DNA from: Thermoplasmata archaeon
GTDB taxonomy: Archaea; Thermoplasmatota; E2; UBA202; DSCA01
Direction of reading: 5' to 3'
Length of the DNA: 14,649 nucleotides
Assembly: GCA_008297795.1 (NCBI GenBank)
Contig: VBQP01000011.1
Location: forward strand, 1-14,649
In this document: in pieces, positions 6,296 to 13,672 of the stretch
How the letters are laid out: every line of letters begins with the position of its first letter
Position numbering within the stretch: position 1 is the first letter of the stretch
Translations under genes and position numbers: made by a program
The notes under the pieces: model-generated
What the model was told of the DNA's origin: nothing
The model's database searches: none
Seen by the model: the letters and a program-made list of their open reading frames with translations, nothing else

Positions 6296-7233
6296 ATTTT
6301 CTGATAAAAATTGCTGTTATTGCATTGTACACAACAATTGCAATGCTTGTCGGCATACTTTTCATGGGGATAGGAAGAAAAATAGTGGCGAGGGTTCATA
6401 ACAGAGTCGGTCCTCCCGTATATCAGGGATTCATAGACATAGCAAAACTTCTGACAAAGAAAACGAACATAAGCCACGGCTGGATTTATGACCTTGCATT
6501 GCTGTTTTCATTGACGGGAATAATACTGACAATTCTTTTCCTTCCCATAGGCGGCGTCAAACTTCTCGGCACCGAAGGGGATGCCTTTCTTGTTCTTTAC
6601 CTTCTCGCTATTCCTGCTCTCGGTTTTGCTCTGGGGGCGGGGGCGTCGGGCAATCCGAATGCTGCAATAGGAGTTATGAGGGCTCTTGTTATGATGCTTT
6701 CATATGAACTTCCCTTTGTAATCACAATGATAGCCCTCATGATATACTACGACACCTCATCGATTGCGCAGATCGTGGAATTGCAACGCGCCAGATGGGC
6801 AATAATGATTCCTCCGTTCATGCTGGCTGCCGCAGTTGCAGACATGGCGCTGCAGGGCATGCTCATGGAGGCGCCGTTCGACATTCCCACCGCTCCGCAC
6901 GAAATAGCAAGCGGGCCCATGGCTGAATTTGGGGGCAAGCATCTCGGCTCCTTGATGCTTTATAAGGCAGGAACAATAGTTGCATATACAACTCTCTTCG
7001 TAGACCTTTTCCTTGGAGGGGGTGTCGTCATGCATGACGGAAGCATTCTTTCATATATCGTGAATTTCGCAGTATGGTTTTTACTCATATTGCTAATATT
7101 CACCCTCTCCCTTTTGATAAATGCTTCGTTCCCCCGTTTCCGCATAGAGCAGGCATTCAAGTTTTACTGGAAATATGAGGCTTTACTTGCTTTCATTTCC
7201 CTCATATGGGTTTATCTGATGGTGATATCATGA
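6289..7233 (+). CDS. mbsM: NuoH/EchB-like membrane anchor subunit (MbsM-type)
   Basis: A membrane protein of 314 residues with about eight helices, homologous to NuoH of complex I and to EchB/MbhM of group 4 hydrogenases. Typical features are KIVARVHNRVGPPVYQGF (about 28-45) with DIAKLLTKK, and the loop EAPFDIPTAPHEIASGPMAEFGG in the second half. That loop contacts the catalytic subunits and links redox chemistry to proton movement. The helix containing VMRALVMMLSYELPF also fits the family. The ATG at 6289 is preferred over a GTG at 6280 because GGGGTGG lies 5 bases before it. It overlaps the antiporter gene by 7 bases and the next gene by 4. Role: joins the peripheral redox arm to the antiporter-like membrane arm. 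Confidence 0.95.
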   Translation: MVDFLIKIAVIALYTTIAMLVGILFMGIGRKIVARVHNRVGPPVYQGFIDIAKLLTKKTNISHGWIYDLALLFSLTGIILTILFLPIGGVKLLGTEGDAFLVLYLLAIPALGFALGAGASGNPNAAIGVMRALVMMLSYELPFVITMIALMIYYDTSSIAQIVELQRARWAIMIPPFMLAAAVADMALQGMLMEAPFDIPTAPHEIASGPMAEFGGKHLGSLMLYKAGTIVAYTTLFVDLFLGGGVVMHDGSILSYIVNFAVWFLLILLIFTLSLLINASFPRFRIEQAFKFYWKYEALLAFISLIWVYLMVIS

Positions 7234-7760
7234 GATATGAAGAATGGAATAAGATTTCAAGAATTGCAAGCAGGAAGTCGCTCTGGATGCTCCACTTCTG
7301 CACAGGCTGCGGCGCCGTAGAACTGCCGCCTGTTATGACCTCCCGCTATGACATGGAACGTTTTGGTATGGGCCCAATGGCTACTCCACGTCAGGCTGAC
7401 GTGCTGCTTATAACAGGTTATCTTACGGTGAAAACGCTGAAGAGAGTCGTGAACGTATATGAGCAGATGCAGTCGCCCAAATACGTCATATCATTTGGCT
7501 CCTGCCCCATCAACGGGGGGATGTACTGGGATTCATACAATACGGTAAAAAGGCTTGACAGATATCTGCCTGTGGATGTTTATGTTGGAGGGTGCATGCC
7601 ACGTCCTGAAGGCGTGATGAATGCATTCCTTGAATTGATGAAACTAATTGATGAGGGAAAGGCAAGAGGATGGGAAAAGTACCAGAAATATTATGAGCAG
7701 TATAAAAGAAACCAGAAAATGGCTTTTGGTTTCGAGAGGGGTAAAAATGAAGGCGATTGA
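7230..7760 (+). CDS. mbsJ: NuoB-like Fe-S subunit with proximal [4Fe-4S] cluster (MbsJ-type)
   Basis: A protein of 176 residues from the small-subunit family of complex I and group 4 hydrogenases, which binds the cluster nearest the active site. The start at 7230 (ATGA overlap with the previous stop) puts SLWMLHFCTGCGAVELPP at 17-34. Candidate cluster ligands are Cys24, Cys27, Cys92 (FGSCPINGGMYWDSY) and Cys122 (VGGCMPRPEGV). Counting back from the conserved Glu31, Cys27 aligns with the first Cys of the complex I CC pair, while the place of the second is Gly28. The N-terminal ligand set therefore differs from both NuoB and MbhJ. RYDMERFGMGP and ADVLLITG are typical family segments. The C-terminal tail (about 143-176) is long, charged and helical. 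Role: final electron relay to the NuoD-like subunit. Confidence 0.94.
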   Translation: MRYEEWNKISRIASRKSLWMLHFCTGCGAVELPPVMTSRYDMERFGMGPMATPRQADVLLITGYLTVKTLKRVVNVYEQMQSPKYVISFGSCPINGGMYWDSYNTVKRLDRYLPVDVYVGGCMPRPEGVMNAFLELMKLIDEGKARGWEKYQKYYEQYKRNQKMAFGFERGKNEGD

Positions 7761-8217
7761 AATCATAGGCAAAGGCGAGGAGATGCATGGAAGAGCATAC
7801 ATACCGTCGGGCAGGGAGGAGGCAGGCACCATAATAAAAAAACTGAAGGAAAATGGCTTTGCCCATTTTGTGATGCTATCATGCGTTGACTGGATTGACA
7901 AAAACGAATTTGAACTTGTTTACCACATGTGGAGTTACGAGCATAAAGAGCATGCCATGATTTCGGTAAGATTGCCGAGAGATAACCCGTCCATGTTTTC
8001 AATGCATGAGTTATTCCCGCAGATAGAGACATATGAGAGGGAAATTCACGAGATGTATGGCATTGATTTTGAAGGCAATAGCCGCCTCACACCTTTCCTG
8101 CTCGAGGGCTGGCATGACACGCCGCCAATGAGAAAGGACTTTGATTCGAAAAAGTTTGCAGAGGATGTTTTCGACAGCATACCTGAGATAAAGGAGGAGG
8201 AAGATGAAGGAATATGA
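7747..8217 (+). CDS. mbsK: NuoC-like 30-kDa subunit (MbsK-type)
   Basis: A soluble protein of 156 residues of the complex I 30-kDa family (NuoC, MbhK). It has the fold's early strand segment FAHFVMLSCVDWIDKNEFELVYHMW and the signature FPQIETYEREIHEMYGIDFEG, followed by a shortened GWHDTPPMRKDF in place of the usual W-x-x-x-P-L-R-K-D-Y. The frame is open upstream to 7648, but that part lies inside the NuoB-like gene. The ATG at 7747 follows GAGAGGGG and matches the family start. The gene overlaps its neighbours by 14 bases on each side. It binds no cofactor; the family packs against the NuoD-like subunit. The acidic tail (EIKEEEDEGI) is probably flexible. Confidence 0.93.
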   Translation: MKAIEIIGKGEEMHGRAYIPSGREEAGTIIKKLKENGFAHFVMLSCVDWIDKNEFELVYHMWSYEHKEHAMISVRLPRDNPSMFSMHELFPQIETYEREIHEMYGIDFEGNSRLTPFLLEGWHDTPPMRKDFDSKKFAEDVFDSIPEIKEEEDEGI

Positions 8218-9331
8218 ACTTTTCATAGGGCCACAGCATCCTGGCGTGACAGGCAACATGATGTATCATCTGTGGGTGGACGGAGATACTGTTACAAAGG
8301 CAGAATGCAACGTCGGGTATCTCCACAGGGGATTCGAAAAGTTGATGGAATCCCGAAACTGGATGCAGAACGTACCGCTGGTCTGCAGAATATGCGTTCC
8401 CGAGCCAGATGTGAATGAAATGGCTTATGCGATGGCTGTTGAGCAATTGATGGACTGGGAGATTCCCGAAAGGGCGAAATATATTCGAGTTGTGATTCTC
8501 GAACTTGCAAGAATAGCAGCATATCTCATGAGCATTGGAAGTTATGCCGGCAGCCTTGGAATATACACGCTGCCCCAGTGGGCTCTTGGCGACAGGGACT
8601 ATTTCCTTGACATATTCGAGCAACTTACAGGGGCAAGAGTCTATCACATATATATATGGCCCGGCGGAGTTAGGTGGGATATGCCCGAAAAGTTGCCAGG
8701 TCTGATAGAAAAAACCCTCTCATATACAGAAAAAAGACTCAAATTGTATGATGACGTGCTTTTCAAAAACAGGATATTTTTTGACAGGGCTGTAGGGATA
8801 GGAAAAATTCCGAAAGGCAAAGCCATAGAATGGGGTGTGACAGGCCCGAATTTGAGAGCATGCGGATATGGATACGATATAAGAAAACTCGAGCCGTATG
8901 CCGTATATGATGACATGGACTTTGAAGTCATTAAATATCCCGAACTGGGAGATTTCGACGTTCTGTCAGATGGATGTGATGCATATACGAGAATGATAGT
9001 GAGGCGGCTTGAGATAGAGCAGAGCATATCTATTGTCAGGCAGGCGCTGGAAAAAATGCCAGAGGGCGAGCACATAATAAAGCATCCCAACTGGCTGAAG
9101 TGGAAGGTGCCACCTGGCTATGCATTCAAGAGGGTTGAGAGCAGTAAGGGAGAATATGGGTACTTCGTGGTAAGCGACGGTAGCAACAAACCTGTCAGGA
9201 TACATGTGAGGGGACCGAGTTATACCCACGGGGTGAATGTTGCTGAGACAATATTGAAAGGGGCAAATATGGCTGATGTATCTCAGATTTTATTCAGCCT
9301 TGATGTTTGTCCGCCAGATATAGAGAGGTGA
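8204..9331 (+). CDS. mbsL: NuoD-like large subunit, sulfane reductase type with altered nickel motif (MbsL-type)
   Basis: A 375-residue homologue of the large subunit of group 4 [NiFe] hydrogenases and of complex I NuoD. N-terminal GPQHPGV (9-15) and GYLHRGFEKLME (38-49) are family hallmarks. The first metal motif is kept as Cys61-Arg-Ile-Cys64. The C-terminal motif, which in hydrogenases is D-P-C-x-x-C, reads D367-V-C369-P-P-D372-I-E-R, so one of the four nickel ligands is replaced by Asp. A functional NiFe site is therefore unlikely, while a complex I-type quinone site is not indicated either, since three cysteines remain. Together with the operon content this fits MbsL/MbxL of the sulfur-reducing complex. 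Inferred activity: ferredoxin-linked reduction of polysulfide or elemental sulfur. GGAGGAAG precedes the ATG. It overlaps the previous gene by 14 bases and lies 3 bases from the next. Confidence 0.92.
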   Translation: MKEYELFIGPQHPGVTGNMMYHLWVDGDTVTKAECNVGYLHRGFEKLMESRNWMQNVPLVCRICVPEPDVNEMAYAMAVEQLMDWEIPERAKYIRVVILELARIAAYLMSIGSYAGSLGIYTLPQWALGDRDYFLDIFEQLTGARVYHIYIWPGGVRWDMPEKLPGLIEKTLSYTEKRLKLYDDVLFKNRIFFDRAVGIGKIPKGKAIEWGVTGPNLRACGYGYDIRKLEPYAVYDDMDFEVIKYPELGDFDVLSDGCDAYTRMIVRRLEIEQSISIVRQALEKMPEGEHIIKHPNWLKWKVPPGYAFKRVESSKGEYGYFVVSDGSNKPVRIHVRGPSYTHGVNVAETILKGANMADVSQILFSLDVCPPDIER

Positions 9332-9334
9332 TAA

Positions 9335-9799
9335 ATGAGCGTATTGAAACCTTTGAAAGCATGGAAACATCTTGCAAGAAAACCGCACACGATAAGATAT
9401 CCCGCACAGGAACATCTTGATATGGAAGGCACCAGACTTCCGACAGACCGTTTGAGGGGTTTTCATTCAAATGATCTGGAAAAATGCATTGGCTGCAGGA
9501 TGTGCGGACAGATATGTATGAACGATGCCATCACATATGAGGAAATACCGGAGCTGGAGGGGAAAAAAGGGAAAAATATCAGACCTGTGGTAGACTATGG
9601 GAGATGTTGCTTCTGCGGGCTGTGCACAGACATATGTCCTACAAATTCCCTGCATCTAACGCCAAATTTCAAACTTGTGAGTACAGACAAGCACGATTAC
9701 AAGTTCATGCCAACCCAGTTGATTACGAAAAATGAGGATTACGAGGTTGAACTGGACAAGGTTATTTTCGATGCAAAGGAATATAAAGAAAAATTTTGA
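9335..9799 (+). CDS. mbsN: NuoI-like 2x[4Fe-4S] ferredoxin subunit (MbsN-type)
   Basis: A protein of 154 residues with two bacterial-type ferredoxin motifs. The first is Cys51-x2-Cys54-x2-Cys57-x3-Cys61, followed by Met-Asn instead of the common Pro. The second is Cys91-x2-Cys94-x2-Cys97-x3-Cys101-Pro, with an extra Cys92. The spacing between them (KGKNIRPVVDYGR) matches NuoI and MbhN. The basic N-terminus (LKPLKAWKHLARKPHTIRYP) is the usual membrane-proximal arm, and the C-terminal tail is acidic. A GAGGTGAT sits ahead of the ATG. It is the last gene of the operon. Role: entry point for electrons, probably from soluble ferredoxin, passing them to the NuoB-like subunit. Confidence 0.95.
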   Translation: MSVLKPLKAWKHLARKPHTIRYPAQEHLDMEGTRLPTDRLRGFHSNDLEKCIGCRMCGQICMNDAITYEEIPELEGKKGKNIRPVVDYGRCCFCGLCTDICPTNSLHLTPNFKLVSTDKHDYKFMPTQLITKNEDYEVELDKVIFDAKEYKEKF

Positions 9800-9823
9800 T
9801 TGCGCAGCCTTATTCCACATGAT

Positions 9824-9833
9824 AAAATATTTA
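9824..9833 (+). promoter_or_regulatory. TATA-like box of the aglB unit
   Basis: AAAATATTTA is centred about 37 bases before the aglB ATG (9866), predicting a transcript start near 9855 and a leader of about 10 bases. No clear Shine-Dalgarno sequence precedes the ATG. This suggests aglB is not just a read-through product of the respiratory operon that ends at 9799. Confidence 0.45.
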
Positions 9834-9855
9834 TTTACCCACCTATTTACCCACC
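9832..9855 (+). repeat. Perfect tandem repeat of a 12-mer before aglB
   Basis: TATTTACCCACC occurs twice, back to back, at 9832-9843 and 9844-9855. The second copy ends 10 bases before the aglB start codon. Both units contain TATTTA, so the repeat overlaps the probable promoter. It may be a recent duplication that changes promoter strength, or a tandem binding site; the sequence alone does not decide. Confidence 0.9.
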
Positions 9856-9865
9856 AAGTGAAAGC

Positions 9866-12800
9866 ATGGCAAAAACTAACAGAATGAAGAAGTGGACAAT
9901 ACCGTTATTGATAGGAGCATTTTTCCTTGTGCTGTTCCTGAATTCATACTTCAACTATACGTCAGGTATAGCAATAAATGAAGAAGGAAAAACACTGACA
10001 GAAAAATTTTATCTTGCTGGTCCAGACCCTTATTACCATGCTCGCCTTGTGGAAAAAACAGTTGAAACAGGGCGCTATCCCTATCTTGGAGGGATTCACG
10101 GAGGAACAGATCCCCTGCTGAACTATCCCATAGGTCGCTCTGGCGGAAGGCCTCCTCTATTCAATATGATGACAATTGCGGTTAGCAGTATATTATCTCC
10201 ATTTATGGGGCAAATGGATGCCCTCGGCTATGCAATGCAGTTTTTGCCAGCCATATATGGAGCTCTTCTTGTCATTCCGGTTTATATGATAGGCTCCAGG
10301 ATGTTCAACAGAAAGGCTGGAATTCTGGGCGCTTTTTTTGTTGCTCTCATACCAATACATCTTGCATCAGGGCACGGATCTGCATACTCCCTGTACGACC
10401 ATGATTCTTTCGTTCTTCTTCTCACAACAACAGCAATTATGTTTCTTGTGATGGCTTTGAGGGAGAAAGATGAGAGGAGGTCAATGGTCTTTGCGTTCAT
10501 GTCCGGCGTGGCAGTGGCAGGCATATCCCTCACATGGGTGGCAGCGCAGTACATATATGCAATTATTGCCGTATATGCCATAGCCCAGATGGTGATTGAC
10601 ATAATATTCTCAAAAATAGATCCTGTCGTTCCGAGAACAGCCCTCATTGCTCTATTTACAGGTTGCATACTTGCATTTCCGTTATATTGGGTGAAATATG
10701 GATTTTCTCCAACAGTGCCCCTTGTAATCTCAATTGCTGTTGCAATATTCAGTGCCATATACATCTGGCTCGGAAAACATAAAATCCCATGGGTTATTTC
10801 ACTTCCATCCATATTCGGTCTCGGCGCAGCCGGGCTTGCATTCCTTTATGTTATCAGGAATACGACGAACAGCATGCTTAAACCGTTTACGGCGATTTCC
10901 AATGTAATTTTTGGCTCAGGGATATACGGCAAAAAAGTTGCTTTGACAATTGCAGAGGCTAGCACATTTGATTTCAGCAGAAATGTCATGTCTTTTGGGC
11001 CGGTGCTTTACTGGCTTGGATGGATAGGGTTTATCCTCCTCATATACTTCTATTACAAAAACAAGTCAAGGAGAGACTACTTTGTAATTGTGATATGGTT
11101 TTTGATTGAGGAAAAACTTATCAGCACAGCAGGTCGTTTCCTCAATGACTTTGTTCCTATTATGGCGATTCTGGGCGGGTGGTCTTTGTGGCTTGTGGTG
11201 GATAAACTTGATTTCAGAAGCGTGATAAAGACAATAAAGGGTGTGGGCGGAGGATGGTACGGACTCAAGAAAGGAGTTAAGATAAGGCATGTCGTGGGCG
11301 CTTTCTTTATAATATTCCTGCTTTTTATGCCCAATGCATGGCTTGCAATTGATGCTTCCCTCCCTCCACAGTTGAAAAACGAATTCGATTCTGACAAACT
11401 CGGCGCTTTCGGTCTCGGGGTGCATACAGAGGAGAACTGGGAGGATGCATTCACATGGCTCAAATATCAGGAGGAAGGCATAAACAACACCGAAAAACCT
11501 GCGTTTCTGTCATGGTGGGACTATGGCTTTTACTGCGTTGAAATGGCTAAGAATCCCACAGTGGCAGACAACTTCCAGGACGGCATAGAGCCTGCTGCGA
11601 ACTTCCATACCTCTCAGGACGAGAAAGAGGCTGTTGCAATTCTCATAATACGTCTTGCAGAAGGAGATATGATAAAAAATGGCGGGGAGCTCTCAGATGG
11701 TGTTAAGGATGTTTTTGCCAAATATCTTGGAAATGAAAGCGACGATATAGTCAAAATTCTTGAAGACCCGACAGGATATGCCAATACCTCATATGGGGAT
11801 ATTATAGGGGCGGAATACGGAGGGGAGAAATATCGTGTGAGAGAAGAGAATGCAATGTACCATGATGCCACAAACATAATCACCACCCTTGATGATGAAA
11901 ATGTTACATGGCTCTATCACGATATGCAGGATGTCACAAATAAAAGCATAAGATACTATGGTGTTGAGGGTTATGATATCAACATATTCAATGTTTTCAC
12001 ATTCCTTGCAGATAAAGGCTCTTTTGGTTACGAGACAAGCGAAGATGATTACTTTAAGCTGTGGTACGTTTCTCAGAGCGGGCAGAAGTACACGCCTGAG
12101 GAGGTCAGAAATATGACCACGCAGGAGAGGCAGAGCATAGGGCAGCTCACTCCCCAGACGGTGAGAAAGGACCCGTTCTACAACAGCATGGTTTACAGGG
12201 TGTACCTTGGCGAGTCTGTCTCAAAGCAACTTTTCGAAAACCAGACCCAATACAGGCAGTATCTTTACATGATGATGAGGCCCACTATCAATCTAAGACA
12301 CTTTGTTGCCGAATATGTATCGCCCATGGATGGCAACAAATCCCTTTATTTTGCCCGTGGAAGTTTGTGCTTTGGCTGCCCTGCCGTTGTCATAGCGAAG
12401 TACTATGAAGGGGCAAAGATAAGCGGCGTTCTGGAAAGTGATGGCGAGCCAGTAAGCGGCGTTACCGTGACGGTTCAGAAAAATGTGACAATGTATGGCA
12501 AACCTGTTGCAATATCTCATGATTCTGTTGTTACAGATTCAGAAGGCAGATTTACTCTCATTGCCCCTGCAGGAAATATCACGCTTGCCATATCAAAGGG
12601 AAGCGGCGATAACCGTGTTTCCATAAAGCAGATTACCTTCAACGGCACAGGCGCCTTCGCTCCAATAAGTGAAGATGATGCCATGCGCCGCTCGGCTACA
12701 TGGGAACGTGATATAGGAACAATAACAATACAGAAAGGCTCTGTTAAAGGAATAGCATACTGGGATAAGGATGGAGATGGAAAGTACAATGCAAGTGTCG

Positions 12801-13315
12801 ATACGCCACTTTCGAATGTTGAGGTAGAAATAGGAAATAAGAAAGTGACCACAAACTCGAAGGGATATTACGAAGTTCATTCACTGTTGCCAGACTCATA
12901 CAAGATGGATGCTACGAAGAGCGGTTATGCAATAACGGGAGATAATAAGGTGCCAGTGAAGCCAGGTGAGACAACCACACATAATATATCGATGGTTCTT
13001 GCAAACGTGCAGGTCAGCGGAGAGACATGGTATGATATAAACGGCAACGGAAAGAAGGATGCAGGCGAATACAGGGCAGGCATATCAATAGTATTCACAG
13101 TTTCCTCAACATATGACGAAAATGCAGACAATTTCACTGTAACCTCAAACGAGACAGGTTATTACACTGCGCAGCTATACCCGGCGGTATACTCTGTTGA
13201 GGTCAATTATAAGGTGAATCAGACGACCACATATGTGTACAGCGGCACTTTGAAACTGAATATCGGAGAACGCACAAAGAAATTCGATATCCAGCTTACA
13301 GAGGTAAGGGGATGA
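9866..13315 (+). CDS. aglB: AglB/STT3 oligosaccharyltransferase with C-terminal Ig-like (SdrD B-like) modules
   Basis: A protein of 1149 residues that transfers a lipid-linked glycan onto Asn of N-x-S/T sequons outside the cell membrane. The N-terminal part (to about 490) has about 13 membrane helices. Visible motifs are Asp54 in GPDPYYHARL (first extracellular loop), the DxD motif Asp178-His-Asp180, a TIxE motif (TIAE, 361-364) and the sequon-binding WWDYG (550-554). After the soluble catalytic domain there is an extension from about residue 848 to the end. It holds a carboxypeptidase-regulatory-like beta module, then two SdrD B-like modules with acidic calcium-type loops: WDKDGDGKYN from Trp966 and DINGNGKKD from Asp1057. 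The frame is open back to a TTG at 9800, but the ATG at 9866 fits the membrane-anchor start and the promoter. The stop overlaps the next start as ATGA. Confidence 0.95.
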   Translation: MAKTNRMKKWTIPLLIGAFFLVLFLNSYFNYTSGIAINEEGKTLTEKFYLAGPDPYYHARLVEKTVETGRYPYLGGIHGGTDPLLNYPIGRSGGRPPLFNMMTIAVSSILSPFMGQMDALGYAMQFLPAIYGALLVIPVYMIGSRMFNRKAGILGAFFVALIPIHLASGHGSAYSLYDHDSFVLLLTTTAIMFLVMALREKDERRSMVFAFMSGVAVAGISLTWVAAQYIYAIIAVYAIAQMVIDIIFSKIDPVVPRTALIALFTGCILAFPLYWVKYGFSPTVPLVISIAVAIFSAIYIWLGKHKIPWVISLPSIFGLGAAGLAFLYVIRNTTNSMLKPFTAISNVIFGSGIYGKKVALTIAEASTFDFSRNVMSFGPVLYWLGWIGFILLIYFYYKNKSRRDYFVIVIWFLIEEKLISTAGRFLNDFVPIMAILGGWSLWLVVDKLDFRSVIKTIKGVGGGWYGLKKGVKIRHVVGAFFIIFLLFMPNAWLAIDASLPPQLKNEFDSDKLGAFGLGVHTEENWEDAFTWLKYQEEGINNTEKPAFLSWWDYGFYCVEMAKNPTVADNFQDGIEPAANFHTSQDEKEAVAILIIRLAEGDMIKNGGELSDGVKDVFAKYLGNESDDIVKILEDPTGYANTSYGDIIGAEYGGEKYRVREENAMYHDATNIITTLDDENVTWLYHDMQDVTNKSIRYYGVEGYDINIFNVFTFLADKGSFGYETSEDDYFKLWYVSQSGQKYTPEEVRNMTTQERQSIGQLTPQTVRKDPFYNSMVYRVYLGESVSKQLFENQTQYRQYLYMMMRPTINLRHFVAEYVSPMDGNKSLYFARGSLCFGCPAVVIAKYYEGAKISGVLESDGEPVSGVTVTVQKNVTMYGKPVAISHDSVVTDSEGRFTLIAPAGNITLAISKGSGDNRVSIKQITFNGTGAFAPISEDDAMRRSATWERDIGTITIQKGSVKGIAYWDKDGDGKYNASVDTPLSNVEVEIGNKKVTTNSKGYYEVHSLLPDSYKMDATKSGYAITGDNKVPVKPGETTTHNISMVLANVQVSGETWYDINGNGKKDAGEYRAGISIVFTVSSTYDENADNFTVTSNETGYYTAQLYPAVYSVEVNYKVNQTTTYVYSGTLKLNIGERTKKFDIQLTEVRG

Positions 13316-13665
13316 GGTACAGGGAATTCAGGGAGTACAGAGAACGGATGAACAAAAAAATACTTCAGGAAGGGAATCTCGACACAAAGAGATTCTTCTC
13401 CCTCGATTCTTCTGTTTACAGGGAAGGCAAATTACCCTCAAAAATGAAGGAGTTGATGGGGCTTGTGGCATCTACCGTGATGAGATGCAACGACTGCATT
13501 GTTTATCATATAGAAAGATGTATCCAGGAGGGCGCAAGCGACGAGGAGATTTATGAGGCTCTCAGCATTGCTCTGATAGTCGGTGGCTCGATAACAATAC
13601 CCCATCTCAGATATGCATATGAAATGGTCGAGGAGATAAGAAAGATTCACGGGAAGTCAGGGTGA
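13312..13665 (+). CDS. AhpD/carboxymuconolactone decarboxylase family protein
   Basis: A protein of 117 residues, one CMD domain in length. The peroxidase-type active site is present: Cys59-x2-Cys62-x3-His66, with Glu47 twelve residues before the first Cys, the same spacing as Glu118, Cys130, Cys133 and His137 of AhpD. An additional Cys70 follows. The pattern EGASDEEIYEALSIALIVGGSITIPH is typical of archaeal CMD proteins. The likely activity is thiol-disulfide or hydroperoxide reduction in the cytosol; decarboxylase activity is not implied by the family name. The start overlaps the aglB stop (ATGA) with GAGGTAAGGG just upstream, so the two genes are probably cotranscribed and translationally coupled. 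The physiological substrate and the reason for the link to aglB are unknown. It converges on the Drg gene with 7 bases between. Confidence 0.9.
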   Translation: MRYREFREYRERMNKKILQEGNLDTKRFFSLDSSVYREGKLPSKMKELMGLVASTVMRCNDCIVYHIERCIQEGASDEEIYEALSIALIVGGSITIPHLRYAYEMVEEIRKIHGKSG

Positions 13666-13672
13666 GGAATGC

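Noticed and set aside
7648..7746. Upstream start for the NuoC-like gene
   Set aside because: That part lies inside the NuoB-like gene in another frame and has no family similarity; the ATG at 7747 has a purine-rich site and fits the family.
8204..9331. Membrane-bound [NiFe] hydrogenase large subunit
   Set aside because: The second nickel-binding CxxC is CPPD, the operon has two MnhD-type pumps and no MbhI-like gene, and no hydrogenase maturation gene is present in the window.
9781..9823. Terminator after the respiratory operon
   Set aside because: Only a short AAATTTT run is present, with no hairpin or clear long T-tract, so read-through into aglB cannot be excluded.
9800..9865. TTG start giving aglB 22 extra residues
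   Set aside because: The extra stretch covers the promoter and the tandem repeat; the ATG at 9866 begins a normal cytosolic tip and first membrane helix.
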